A DNA stretch of 64,000 nucleotides, taken from NCBI RefSeq assembly GCF_030505615.1, contig NZ_CP129992.1:2108001-2172000 (forward strand), read 5' to 3'. The stretch comes from Salinibaculum rarum. GTDB lineage: Archaea > Halobacteriota > Halobacteria > Halobacteriales > Haloarculaceae. How positions within the stretch are numbered: the stretch's first letter is position 1; every line of letters starts with the position of its first letter. The notes beneath the pieces were generated by a model. The model ran no database searches and was not told the origin of the DNA. It saw only the letters and a list, made by a program, of their open reading frames with translations. Of the stretch, positions 17,703-27,253 are shown in pieces. The translations under genes and the position numbers were made by a program.

Positions 17703-20700
17703 TCATTCGTCACTGTCAATAGCTATGATGTCTGAGTCCTCAAGACTATCTAACTGACTTCGAATTGCCCGAATCCTGTCCAGTACCGTATTGGCTTCAG
17801 ACAGCAATTCCTTTGACCGATCTTCGGATGGCCGCTCATCTGAGTCTACCGTACGCGTCACGCTATCGGTGATGGTGGCGTTCGGTAGCTCTTGTCGAAG
17901 TTCCTCAGCGGTACGCTGTAGATCAGTCCAAACATCGTCGTCTGGTCGGGGCGGTTGCGGGTCCTCGGCTTCTTCGATGAGTTGTTGCACTCGCTGTCGG
18001 GATGGCGGCCGTGATGCGTTGAGGACGCTCACAACTGACTCTGTCGTGGGTGAGTCATGATACTCTTCACGGAGAGTGTCTCCAGCAGCTTTCAACTGTG
18101 ACCACGGACTCGTCTTACCGTCTAAGATAGCCCGCGCCTGTTCGTAGGTTTTTGCCTGCTGGCGAACACTGGACGCGACGAGTGCAGCCTCGTCGATTTG
18201 TTCGCCGTCCCAAGCAGTCTCAAAGACTGCTTCGAGGCTGTCGAACGAGATATCATCAAAAGTGGCCGTTGCCTCCTCAAGCAGAGCCCTGATATCCGCC
18301 TCGTTGTCCTGAACCCATGCTGTGATGTCTGCGCAGATGTCAACCGGGTCCGACGCGTCACTGTCTGTTCCCGTGATGTGACGGTGCTGCGCTGAGAGTT
18401 CGTCAACGCGGTGCCCCGTTGCGTCAGTGAGCCGTGACGTTACTGTCTGTTTCGTCGGGACGGATCCGCTGTCAGCGGTTGCCTGCATCCGCTGTCTGAT
18501 CGGGGCATTCGGGTAGAGCGACTCGACCAGGTCGAGCGTGTCGGTAAACTGCTCCCACAGTGGCTTCCCGTCGTCGGCAGTGAAGAGTTGGCGAGCGTCC
18601 GCGAATGTCTCTGCCTCGGCCGGAACACTGTCTTTGACTAACTCCGACATCGTGATGTCGCCGCCGTCATATGCTGGCGAGACCACGGCTTCAAGCGCGT
18701 CTAAGGAAACATCGAATTCTCGGGAGGTTCGCTTGAATGTCTGCTTGACGAGGACGCTGTTGCTATCAACCCACGTGCTGAGTTCGTCCAGCCACTCATC
18801 AGGATCATCAGTTTCCGGAGTCTCACCGAGGAGTGTCGAAACAACTTCTCGGACCTCAGCGACGTCGATGACTTCTTCGAAGCGAACCTGCAGGGAGGTG
18901 AGTCCTCCCTTGGTGCGAACTTGTCGCCCGATTGCAGCGGGGTCCGTGACGTAGTCGGCGTCCTGTTTGAGAGCCACGTCTTCGTTCGACGTGGCGAGCG
19001 TGATAAGCAGGGCTGCAATTGACTCTTTCGGCGTGCCGCGGTAGTCACCATCCGCAGTTTGTGTCTGCTGGAGAAGCGTCTCGACGTCCACTGCAGTTTG
19101 TGGTTCGTACTGGTTGATGAACTCCCGGCACCAGCCGCTATCATCGATTTCTCTGTTCGACGTGTCCACGCCGAGCGTGACCGTGTCGCGGTCTGCGAAC
19201 GGCCACTCGCCGCTTGCTCGGAAGAATGTCGCTAATTCCTTCGCGTCCCGCACTTCTGACAGCGGACGCGAGAGGACTTTTCGAGTGGAGCCAAACACCC
19301 TACGGAGCTGGTCTTCGATGACTTCATCCAGAACCTCCGTGCGCTCACCCTGGTAGTCGTGGACAGTGTAGACGGATGCGTTTTCTATGATATCGGTCAC
19401 AGAGGACTCTAAGCGACGTTCCTTCGTTCGGTGTTCCCGTTCGAGGTCTTCGTGGCTCTCAGTTTCCTCGTCGAGAACCTTAGACATCCCAAGGACGTTT
19501 CTGATTCTGTCGGTAGTTGTCTCGGAGACGGTAATCGCAACGAGAATGTGCTCACCCCCTTTGCGGCCATCATTCACCTCCTGCCATTTCTCTACTTGCT
19601 CGTTGATCGTCTTTTCGTCGTCAGCAAGAACACGGACCTGAAGCGCATCATACTCTGTCGAGGGTGCTCGGTCGATTTGATCACGGATCGAATACTCGTA
19701 GCGGAGTGGAACGAGGCGTTCATCGCCAATATCGACTTCGTGGCGCTTACTATCGCTTCGGAAGAAGTCGTCAGTTTCGCGGAGGCGCGTTTCAATCCAC
19801 GCAGAGAGTTGATGTGGAGAAATCTGTCCGGCCCGTGTATCTGCACGGTCTAGGATGTTCTCTTGCTCCTCGGATACCAGCGTATAGACTTCGTCGCCTT
19901 CCTCAGTCGTCTCCGTCAGGACCTTCTGCTTGCTTTCTAGTTCGTTGAGTGCCGACTGCACGTCCTCGACAGTTTCTTCGACCGATGCGCTCACGTGGTT
20001 GACCATCAATCGGCCGAGATTCTCCGGTGTCGAAGGGACAGCAGGCGTCTGATTGAGCAGGTACAAGGCTTTCGACACGCGGACTTCCCGAGCTTCTTCA
20101 TTTCCGCTGAACGTCGGGATGAGCGTGTTATCAAGCATCTCCTGCACCCACAGCGGAACGTACGTCGTCTCCTCAACGAGCAGGTCGAACAGTTCGTCCC
20201 ACGTAACGAGTGCGCCCGGTTCAGCCGAAGCCCAATCGAATTTGGTGAACAGCGATCGCACCAACACGAGCAACGCTCGGCCTTGGATGTATTCGCGGTC
20301 TGTCTCTCGGCCTTGGGTGATCAGTTCCTGCATGACCGCACGGAGCAACGTCAGGTCGTACTCGCGGAACGGATAGGACTGGACCGGGTCTGGATCAGAG
20401 CTTTCGATCGATGAATAAGTCTGTAGCGAGAGGTCCGGTATCTCCGAGATGAGCGACGAGACGCGTTCAGCATCGTCTTTTTGTAGCCATCGCTTTCGGA
20501 CAATGATCTCCGTATCTGCACCCTCAAGCGGGACTTGCTGCTGTGTCCAGTGGTCTGTTGGTGGTTCACCGATGAGGTTCTTTCGCGTTGCTGGCAACGA
20601 GTACTGCCCGGTCGTGATTACGACCGGGTTCGGGCCGCGCTGGAGCGCCTCCATCGTTTCCTCGAACTCTCGATACCGAGTTGGACTATCCCCAACGAAC

Positions 20701-21509
20701 AACGCGACTTCGTCAAGGCCGAGTAGGAGTTCGGTATTCGAATTACCTTCATTCAGCGCTGCAGTCGCGGTCTGAATGCGCTCAACGAGATCATCCGGTG
20801 CGAAGGACTCCTGATCAACGTCAGCTTCGGCTTGCTCAACCGACGCTTTCACGCCGTCCCGACTGTCGAACCGGGTTCCGGTCGTCGATTGGAGTGTCGG
20901 GAGTGTCTCATAGAGCCACTTGCGCAGCGACGCACGGTCGTTTAGAGCTTCGTCGAATGTCTGCCCATTATGCTCGACAGTGCGGAGCTCGTCCCACACG
21001 CCGTCATGTTCCATATCGAGTGTCCACGTCCACTCAAGCAGCCAGTTGTAGTAGGTCGGATACCCAAGTTCACGACCGAGTGCCTCGAAGATAAGGAACG
21101 GAAGTGGGGGCTCCTTCGAAGCATCCCGGTCAAGAAGGTTCAAGAACACCGGTACGAGCCGATCGACGTGTGACGCGTCAATCGACTTTGCAAGGTTGTC
21201 GAATCCAGGCCACGTGTCGGCGAGTGTCTCACCCAAGTGGCTGTACTCGGAGTCGGTGTCCGCGAGCAGCCCAACGAGTTTCAGCAGGTGGGTCTTCCCC
21301 GACCCGAAAGTGGCGTGTAGGTAGAGGAACCGTGCAGTTTCTCCGGGGTGCGCTTCAATAGTCTCCCCAAGCCGTGTGAGTGCCCGCTTTGCACTGTCTG
21401 TTTCATGGAATTCTTCGACGTCAGTCTCGGCCCGCTCACGGGCGTTTACCTTCTGCACTTCTTCGAGTTGCCGCGTCGGATCACGGCGGAACAGGTCTTT
21501 GATACTCAT
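17703..21509 (-). CDS. brxC2: Second BREX ATPase BrxC/PglY
   Basis: A 1268-aa P-loop protein of the BrxC/PglY family. Walker A is FGSGKTHLL at about residues 68-76, with a Walker B-like LLLGLDEVALFVGD near 260. A long helical C-terminal half follows, with repeated segments resembling DELSTWVDSN / DITAWVQDN. BREX type 5 is distinguished by two brxC/pglY genes, and this is the downstream copy. It overlaps brxB by 4 bases (ATGA at 21506-21509). It differs clearly from the first copy, so the duplication is ancient rather than local. It ends 177 bases before the convergent Mrr gene. Confidence 0.9.
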   Translation of the reverse strand: MSIKDLFRRDPTRQLEEVQKVNARERAETDVEEFHETDSAKRALTRLGETIEAHPGETARFLYLHATFGSGKTHLLKLVGLLADTDSEYSHLGETLADTWPGFDNLAKSIDASHVDRLVPVFLNLLDRDASKEPPLPFLIFEALGRELGYPTYYNWLLEWTWTLDMEHDGVWDELRTVEHNGQTFDEALNDRASLRKWLYETLPTLQSTTGTRFDSRDGVKASVEQAEADVDQESFAPDDLVERIQTATAALNEGNSNTELLLGLDEVALFVGDSPTRYREFEETMEALQRGPNPVVITTGQYSLPATRKNLIGEPPTDHWTQQQVPLEGADTEIIVRKRWLQKDDAERVSSLISEIPDLSLQTYSSIESSDPDPVQSYPFREYDLTLLRAVMQELITQGRETDREYIQGRALLVLVRSLFTKFDWASAEPGALVTWDELFDLLVEETTYVPLWVQEMLDNTLIPTFSGNEEAREVRVSKALYLLNQTPAVPSTPENLGRLMVNHVSASVEETVEDVQSALNELESKQKVLTETTEEGDEVYTLVSEEQENILDRADTRAGQISPHQLSAWIETRLRETDDFFRSDSKRHEVDIGDERLVPLRYEYSIRDQIDRAPSTEYDALQVRVLADDEKTINEQVEKWQEVNDGRKGGEHILVAITVSETTTDRIRNVLGMSKVLDEETESHEDLEREHRTKERRLESSVTDIIENASVYTVHDYQGERTEVLDEVIEDQLRRVFGSTRKVLSRPLSEVRDAKELATFFRASGEWPFADRDTVTLGVDTSNREIDDSGWCREFINQYEPQTAVDVETLLQQTQTADGDYRGTPKESIAALLITLATSNEDVALKQDADYVTDPAAIGRQVRTKGGLTSLQVRFEEVIDVAEVREVVSTLLGETPETDDPDEWLDELSTWVDSNSVLVKQTFKRTSREFDVSLDALEAVVSPAYDGGDITMSELVKDSVPAEAETFADARQLFTADDGKPLWEQFTDTLDLVESLYPNAPIRQRMQATADSGSVPTKQTVTSRLTDATGHRVDELSAQHRHITGTDSDASDPVDICADITAWVQDNEADIRALLEEATATFDDISFDSLEAVFETAWDGEQIDEAALVASSVRQQAKTYEQARAILDGKTSPWSQLKAAGDTLREEYHDSPTTESVVSVLNASRPPSRQRVQQLIEEAEDPQPPRPDDDVWTDLQRTAEELRQELPNATITDSVTRTVDSDERPSEDRSKELLSEANTVLDRIRAIRSQLDSLEDSDIIAIDSDE

Positions 21510-22096
21510 TGTTGAAGATGCTCCTCCAGAATTTGTCCGTCAATCTGATGCGCCGGGTAATAGCGTCGTGAATCGCCGCCGAAGAAATTCAGGTTTCCAG
21601 CGACGACATCACCGGGGAACGGAATCCCAATAGTTGACTTGACGTTTCGACGATCCAATTCGTCAAGAAGTTCAGAAGCCCGCGTGAACGGGTATAGGCT
21701 GCCGAGATTCAGCAATAGAACGATATGCTGTTGCGTTTCTAATTTCTCGTCATCGATTTCGTGTGTGACCATTTCCTGGACGAGTTCTTCCGCGAGCCGA
21801 GTCTGCATTGTCTCCTCGATACGTTCGGAACTCGTTTCACCACCAAGAGCGACTGAGAGATTGTAGACTTTCGTTTCTGAGAGGAGTTGATCAAGCCAGA
21901 CGGGCTGAATAGTAACTCCTGAATCAAGGGTTGGCGGCTCAGTAGCATTCACGGCCCATTCATGTAACCGCTCAGTAGTCCGATGTTCAAGCGGTGGATC
22001 GACCGCCACGATGACGAACGGATTTCGGATGCCAGCCTGCCCGTTGGCAAACGTACACAACTTTTCTTTGAACGCTAAGTACGGTGAGTCCGTCAT
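21506..22096 (-). CDS. brxB: BREX protein BrxB (DUF1788 family)
   Basis: A 196-aa alpha/beta protein of the DUF1788/BrxB family. The N-terminus NPFVIVAVDPPLEHRTTERLHEW, the central LNLGSLYPFTRASELLDEL and the C-terminal IPFPGDVV...LNFFGGDSRRYYPAHQI are characteristic of BrxB. Length is normal (about 200 aa). It is coupled by 4-base overlaps to brxC upstream (22093-22096) and to the second brxC/pglY downstream. The biochemical role is not established in the family; it is a core BREX component. Confidence 0.9.
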   Translation of the reverse strand: MTDSPYLAFKEKLCTFANGQAGIRNPFVIVAVDPPLEHRTTERLHEWAVNATEPPTLDSGVTIQPVWLDQLLSETKVYNLSVALGGETSSERIEETMQTRLAEELVQEMVTHEIDDEKLETQQHIVLLLNLGSLYPFTRASELLDELDRRNVKSTIGIPFPGDVVAGNLNFFGGDSRRYYPAHQIDGQILEEHLQQ

Positions 22097-25000
22097 CGGA
22101 TGATCACCCCGGATTCCACGTGCTCAATGTCCAGTTCATGATTCTCGACGAGGGATTCGAGACGCTGGTCGATGCTCTGTCGATCATCGGGGACTACCCC
22201 GATGTGGTCAATATCGTCCGGCCTGCGCTCACCCACAGCCGTCGTGAGGCGGTTTAGCCGAGATTCTAACTCTTCCCTGTCGTACTTGATGGCATCAGTA
22301 TACGGTTGCGTCTCTGAGAGGCGGTTCGTGGCCGAAACAAGCGTGTCCTCGTCAGTAGCAGAGAGCGCGGTGATAGCCTCGTCTATCGTTTCATACCAGC
22401 GCTGCAGGTCACGGAGCGGCGTGATGTATTCCCGCTCGAACCCTGCTTGGACGCTCGCGGGAAGATCCGTTGCAGGAACGACCCACGGATGGCTGTCGAT
22501 ACGTGAGACGAACGTGGAGAGGTTTTGCTCTTCGATGAAGTCGCTCCAGACCTGCTGGAGTTTGTCGTCAAGCCCGGTCGTCGTTTCGCTGATTAGGGTC
22601 TTCCAGCCACCGGTCGTCCACCACTCACTATCGAAGTCACTGAGTGCCTGACGCTGTGTGGCTGCTACCGACTGCACGTCCTCGGTAACCCACTCGAAAT
22701 GAGGGGTCGCAGCGGCAAGCTGTGCATCGAACTGATAGAGGGTGTTCAAACGGCGGTTCCAGACATCGCTGACCTCGTCGAACCACTCCCGTGCTTCGTT
22801 CGTTTCTTCGACGATGTCGCAGATATTTTCCTGCGCTCGTATGCCGTCTAACCGCGTTGAAGCTGCTTCACTCTGGCCAGATAATTCATCGATGAGATTC
22901 TGAAGTAAGCCGGAGACGGCTTCGGAGCGGATATCAGTCTCACTGACCAACTGAACGTCTTCACGGAGACCGTTGAGAGACGAGCGCAGCCGTTGATTCG
23001 TTTCCCGGAGGTTAATCAGGCCATCAGCAACGGATTCCGTGGTTTCTTTGAATCCACCTTCTCTGAGGCACTCGTCGGGAGAGTCAGACGGCAGTAATTT
23101 CAGCCTCGTCGTTGAGAGTTTCTTCCGGTCAAGAATTACCTCGTTCTCTAGTGTCTGGCCGTCATCTCTGACAGGGACGAGCTTTTCGGCTCGGCAGTGC
23201 CCCCAAATGATAGCTCGGAGCGCAGGGCGCACTTCATCGTAGAACGGCTTTTTATCGACGATTCCATCAAGAACTCTGTCGATATGGAGGCCGTTTTCTT
23301 TGTCTTGCAGTTGACGACCAGTGAGCGCAAAGACGTTGCCCTTGATTGTTTGACTACCATCATCCGAAGACAGGTTCGGTGAAGGAACTTGAATTGCTTG
23401 GGCCCATCTCGGCAAGGGATCTTCAGCTGAGAGGTCTGCCAGTTCCTGGAGGCGACTCTCCGTCACCTGCAGCATCATCGGATGGAAGTCATCAGGATAC
23501 CTGACATCCACAGTGGTCTCGACTGCAGTCGATATGGTACTGATATCAGGATTATCTTTGACAGCGTACGAACCGGCCTGCATCGCACTGGTGAGTTTAC
23601 TTCTAACGGCACTTGCTCGTCGTTCCAAGTCTCGTTCGACAGGTGGCGGTGCATTCCGCATCGAAATTGCATCTCGCAAAGCCCACCACTCAACGAGATG
23701 TTTTCGCAGGTCATCTAGACCGTCCGTGTCGATCGACCAATAGAGCGTTTCCCTGTCGCCGGAGTCCGACGTGTGATTGGGATGAATACCCTGTACCTCG
23801 ACAGTAACATCAAGTCCGCCGTCAGCTTCGAAGACCGTCTCGAAATCAGTACCGTCTACTCCGAATTCATACGAAACCGGATACTCCTCGTCAGTATCTT
23901 TGTACGGGACCGATTTAGGAAGTGGTAGTTCCTGAATAATTCCTTCCCAAAGATGGTCATCCAATGCCTGTAGAATTGAGTCCCATTCTGGTGTTTCCTC
24001 ATTCGATTCAGCTTCCGTATAGATAATCCGCTCCTCGATAGTTGCGAACCGGTATCGTGCCTCGTTTTCGTTCTCATTTGGCCGGATGAATTTCTGCATC
24101 CGGTCAAGTGACTCTTCGACCCGATTTTGTGTGCTGATCCAAGAACGGCCGTTCAGATCGGACATCACGGAGACAGCGATGTTCCCGTCTGTGAGTGGTA
24201 CCATATCGTGAACGTGCTGTAGCAACAGCACTGCTTTCGCCACCTTCAGATCAAACCCTGTCAATTCACCCTCATCAACCTCGCCAGCGATACCTCGACC
24301 TGCGTTCAGTTCGTCAAGCTCTGAGTCTTCTTCGCTCTCCCCGGACAGCGCTGAGTTATCCGAGCCTTCGATGACGTGCATGTCCTGAGACAATGTCTCT
24401 TGGAGCTCAGGTTTGACCAGTTCGTAGAAATCAACAAGGGTGATGATTTGGTCCGGCTCATCGGTTTCAATCCAACCTTCGAGAAGGTTGTGCATGAGCG
24501 CCAGTATCGCACGGGCAGTACCCGAGAAAATCGACTTTGCCGGATCAGTGGCCTCTTTTCGGAGGTTGAACAGAATTTCGAGGAACAGCGGCGCATGGTA
24601 CGGAAGGAACGGATAATATTCGATAAGCTCCTGCCTGTTTATCGCATCGAGTTTTGGGTCTGTATTCTGCTGAACATCACTGTAGACCAGTGACTCCATC
24701 GGCTTCACAGACGCATCATCGAGTAACTCCTGAATCTGTGTGTTCCCGGTTTTGGATTTCTCGAAGAGTCGCCGCTTCGCAATGTCGCCGACGTGCTTGC
24801 TCGGGAGCTGATACCGGTGAGGGAACCGATCTTTGAGGATGGTAAAGTCTGCTCCACGAGCAGCAAACTGCGGCTGAGTGTCTTCGATGTCAGCTTGAGC
24901 CGTTACAACCAACTGGATGTTATCGTTCTCAACTTCGTCGATATTCTCTGCGAGAGTCTGGAGTTCAGTTAATCGACCAAAATCAGTCCCGATGAACAGG

Positions 25001-25860
25001 CTCACCTCGTCAAGAAGCAACACGAGTTTCACCGGCTCGTCCCGCTCCGCTTCACGTTCTTGCCGAAGATCCTCCAATCGACTCACTACTTCGTCAGGAT
25101 CGATATCTGACGGCTGTAGGTCCGTATACCCATCGAGGATGCCGTTTACCTCCTCAAACAACGTTGGAAGAACAACATCTGCCAGCACACCGTACTCTTG
25201 AATATCGGTCCAGAGGCCGTTGGAATCCCAACCGTAGTCACTAGCCGCTATGCTACTTTTCAGAGCACTCTCTGCGCGGGCCTGTCTGTCCGGCCATGCT
25301 CCCGTTGTCCGAAACCAACTTTCGAAATAGGCGACATCGAGTTGGGAAGACAACCCTTTCGAAATCCCATCGTCAACGCCGGTCAGCTCCGGATTCTGGT
25401 GGGCATGGCTGAGGATTATCTCACTGAAGCTCCGCGCCTTCTGCCCCTGGTATTTCAGGAGATTGATTGAGACGGGAATGACGTGGTGCTCATCATGAAT
25501 TGTCCGCCACTGCTCTCGTACCTGTGCCAGTTCATCGTTCGCTTTACCGCCTATAAGATCTGCCCACACGGTATCGTGTTGCCCATCGATCCAGTCTGAA
25601 TGCAGTAATCCGTCAAAAACAGTCAATAAGTGACTTTTCCCGCTCCCATAATAGCCGTAAAGCCAGTAATTCGACCCTGTTCGCATATCGTCCGCTTGAC
25701 CGAGCATTCTATCGGCAAAGTCCTGAATAAACCGTTGGGAGTCAGCAGTCAAGTGGTATGATTCTATAGCTTGTTGGCGATGGGAGCGTTCGTCACGGTC
25801 GATACGAACGGATTCTTCGAAATCTTCCGGGAAGTCCTCAAACCAGCTATCGCCGTCCAT
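22093..25860 (-). CDS. brxC: BREX ATPase BrxC (first copy)
   Basis: A 1255-aa P-loop ATPase. The N-terminus starts MDGDSWFEDFPEDFEESVRI. Walker A is YGSGKSHLL at about residues 71-79, with Walker B-like VKLVLLLDEVSLFIG near 275. Long helical regions follow. BrxC is thought to act in BREX recognition and assembly. I chose ATG 25860, which overlaps the brxA stop as TGATG; an in-frame start at 25887 would add nine residues inside brxA. Length is standard for BrxC (about 1200 aa). Confidence 0.92.
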   Translation of the reverse strand: MDGDSWFEDFPEDFEESVRIDRDERSHRQQAIESYHLTADSQRFIQDFADRMLGQADDMRTGSNYWLYGYYGSGKSHLLTVFDGLLHSDWIDGQHDTVWADLIGGKANDELAQVREQWRTIHDEHHVIPVSINLLKYQGQKARSFSEIILSHAHQNPELTGVDDGISKGLSSQLDVAYFESWFRTTGAWPDRQARAESALKSSIAASDYGWDSNGLWTDIQEYGVLADVVLPTLFEEVNGILDGYTDLQPSDIDPDEVVSRLEDLRQEREAERDEPVKLVLLLDEVSLFIGTDFGRLTELQTLAENIDEVENDNIQLVVTAQADIEDTQPQFAARGADFTILKDRFPHRYQLPSKHVGDIAKRRLFEKSKTGNTQIQELLDDASVKPMESLVYSDVQQNTDPKLDAINRQELIEYYPFLPYHAPLFLEILFNLRKEATDPAKSIFSGTARAILALMHNLLEGWIETDEPDQIITLVDFYELVKPELQETLSQDMHVIEGSDNSALSGESEEDSELDELNAGRGIAGEVDEGELTGFDLKVAKAVLLLQHVHDMVPLTDGNIAVSVMSDLNGRSWISTQNRVEESLDRMQKFIRPNENENEARYRFATIEERIIYTEAESNEETPEWDSILQALDDHLWEGIIQELPLPKSVPYKDTDEEYPVSYEFGVDGTDFETVFEADGGLDVTVEVQGIHPNHTSDSGDRETLYWSIDTDGLDDLRKHLVEWWALRDAISMRNAPPPVERDLERRASAVRSKLTSAMQAGSYAVKDNPDISTISTAVETTVDVRYPDDFHPMMLQVTESRLQELADLSAEDPLPRWAQAIQVPSPNLSSDDGSQTIKGNVFALTGRQLQDKENGLHIDRVLDGIVDKKPFYDEVRPALRAIIWGHCRAEKLVPVRDDGQTLENEVILDRKKLSTTRLKLLPSDSPDECLREGGFKETTESVADGLINLRETNQRLRSSLNGLREDVQLVSETDIRSEAVSGLLQNLIDELSGQSEAASTRLDGIRAQENICDIVEETNEAREWFDEVSDVWNRRLNTLYQFDAQLAAATPHFEWVTEDVQSVAATQRQALSDFDSEWWTTGGWKTLISETTTGLDDKLQQVWSDFIEEQNLSTFVSRIDSHPWVVPATDLPASVQAGFEREYITPLRDLQRWYETIDEAITALSATDEDTLVSATNRLSETQPYTDAIKYDREELESRLNRLTTAVGERRPDDIDHIGVVPDDRQSIDQRLESLVENHELDIEHVESGVIIR

Positions 25861-26699
25861 CAGGCATCCTCCTCCGTGCCAATCCACGAATACGGGCCAT
25901 CAGTGGGTCGTAATTCGAGTCCTCCGTGGAGTTCGATGTATTCCCATGCTTCAATGTTAGCGGCCCGGTCGTAGAGTTCCTGCCAGCGATTTTCGGGTTG
26001 GAAGAGGTATACGTGCCCGAGCGGAGAGTCAAGCCAATCTTCAGCGTCCTGTTCGTATGAGTAGCCCATTGAGACTAGCAGCGGAACCCTCCCAAGCGAT
26101 GGAGGTTCCCCTTTCACTGCTCGTTGGTCTTTCAGAACGCCGATTTCACGCATCACCGATCTGAACCCTTCGCACCAGCGCTCAGTCGTTGACTCAGCGT
26201 AATCAAACGACGTGCCGTCAGCGTATTCGAACTCATTCAGAACAGACGTTAGTTCTTCGTTCGAGAAGTCAAGGGCATCAGGATGGTTTTGTGAGAGTCG
26301 CTGTGCGTACCTGTGAACAGCGTAGCGAACAATTACATCATCGGCGACCAAGTAAAAATAGAGAACTTGGGCTTTGTCCTGCTGTGTCTCACAGTCTTCT
26401 AGCACTGCAGGAAGGTCATGGGGATTGGGAAGACTTGCAGGTGCGTTCTTGAACCGTGAAGTAAGAACGCGATAGATTTTCTGTGAACTATCTCGAGTAC
26501 TGCGGTTTGAAAGCCGCTCATCAAACCAAACTTGCTTGACGTCGTTCCAGTTCCCATGTTCGTGGTAGAGGCGAGCAAGTTCCTCCGCTCGCTCGATTAG
26601 GAGCCCACACATGGTGAGATCCATGTTCACCGCTTCAGATGGGAACTGCCGAGAAAGAGAAGGCAAGGAGAGAGTGCTGTTATCCGGACCAGTATCCAT
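25860..26699 (-). CDS. brxA: BREX protein BrxA (DUF1819 family)
   Basis: A 279-aa helical protein matching BrxA/DUF1819. The segment RAEELARLYHEHGNWNDVKQ is followed by ...LSNRSTRDSSQKIYRVLTSRF and a winged-helix-like C-terminal half. It is somewhat longer than typical BrxA (about 200-230 aa) because of an extra C-terminal part with Trp-rich segments. BrxA is a small DNA-binding core protein of BREX. It is the first gene of the operon, directly behind a TATA box and a palindromic site. Confidence 0.88.
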   Translation of the reverse strand: MDTGPDNSTLSLPSLSRQFPSEAVNMDLTMCGLLIERAEELARLYHEHGNWNDVKQVWFDERLSNRSTRDSSQKIYRVLTSRFKNAPASLPNPHDLPAVLEDCETQQDKAQVLYFYLVADDVIVRYAVHRYAQRLSQNHPDALDFSNEELTSVLNEFEYADGTSFDYAESTTERWCEGFRSVMREIGVLKDQRAVKGEPPSLGRVPLLVSMGYSYEQDAEDWLDSPLGHVYLFQPENRWQELYDRAANIEAWEYIELHGGLELRPTDGPYSWIGTEEDA

Positions 26700-26700
26700 G

Positions 26701-26723
26701 TGACTCCAGAGTCAGCAGAGTCA
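26701..26723. promoter_or_regulatory. Palindromic operator-like site before brxA
   Basis: TGACTC and GAGTCA form a perfect 6+2+6 palindrome at 26701-26714. A further GAGTCA half-site is at 26718-26723. The cluster lies between the brxA TATA box and its start codon, on top of the expected transcription start, where a bound protein would block initiation. Confidence 0.5.
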
Positions 26724-26724
26724 C

Positions 26725-26734
26725 TTATTAATTT
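26725..26734 (-). promoter_or_regulatory. TATA box of the BREX operon
   Basis: AAATTAATAA on the minus strand is centred about 30 bases before the brxA ATG at 26699. It is the only clear TATA element between brxA and the stop of the gene at 26752, so it probably drives at least brxA to the second brxC. Confidence 0.5.
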
Positions 26735-26751
26735 GTCATTGGGAAAACCAG

Positions 26752-27087
26752 CTATACCTCAACGATGTCTCCTTCCGGAACCTCAACGGTCACTTCTTCG
26801 TTCGGTGCGAGTTTGTCGAAGGTGACGACTGCTGTTGGTGTCCCGTTTGGGAGCCGAAGGACGAATTCGAGGTCGCCGTCGGCTGGAACGCGGACTGTGC
26901 CGAGGACGCCGCCTGGCCCGCCGTTGCTGAAGTCTTGGAGTTTGGGGGTTCGCACGTAATCGGTTCCGTAGGCCATTTCGTGCATCCGCTGTAGTTGCTG
27001 GTCCCACGTCCGTTTCCCCTTGTCTTGGGCGAGTGTTTCGAACACGTCGGCGCTGACTTCGATCGTCCGTTTCTCGGACTCAGACAT
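26752..27087 (-). CDS. Ribbon-helix-helix-like antitoxin or regulator
   Basis: A 111-aa protein from ATG 27087; an upstream in-frame start at 27153 is possible but lies beyond the TATA-like CTTTATCTC at about 27112-27120. The N-terminus (KRTIEVSADVFETLAQDKGKRTWDQQLQRM) reads like the ribbon-helix-helix fold of haloarchaeal VapB-type proteins: a short strand followed by two helices. The C-terminal 70 residues are a small beta-rich domain I do not recognise. It is divergent from the PD-(D/E)XK gene at 27254 and sits just upstream of the BREX operon on the same strand. It is a reasonable candidate for the protein that binds the palindrome before brxA. Confidence 0.6.
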   Translation of the reverse strand: MSESEKRTIEVSADVFETLAQDKGKRTWDQQLQRMHEMAYGTDYVRTPKLQDFSNGGPGGVLGTVRVPADGDLEFVLRLPNGTPTAVVTFDKLAPNEEVTVEVPEGDIVEV

Positions 27088-27253
27088 GTGTGAGTTCGTT
27101 GTGAGCTTGGTGAGATAAAGTGTAGTCATACTGGTGATGGCCTCACGACTCACATAGCGCTTCGCTGCTCGGAGGAACAGCGTGAGTGGTCGTGTTTTCG
27201 AACAGTCAAGACTAACTCCTCGGGTTTTGAACCGGCTTGTAGAGGAGAGAGTA

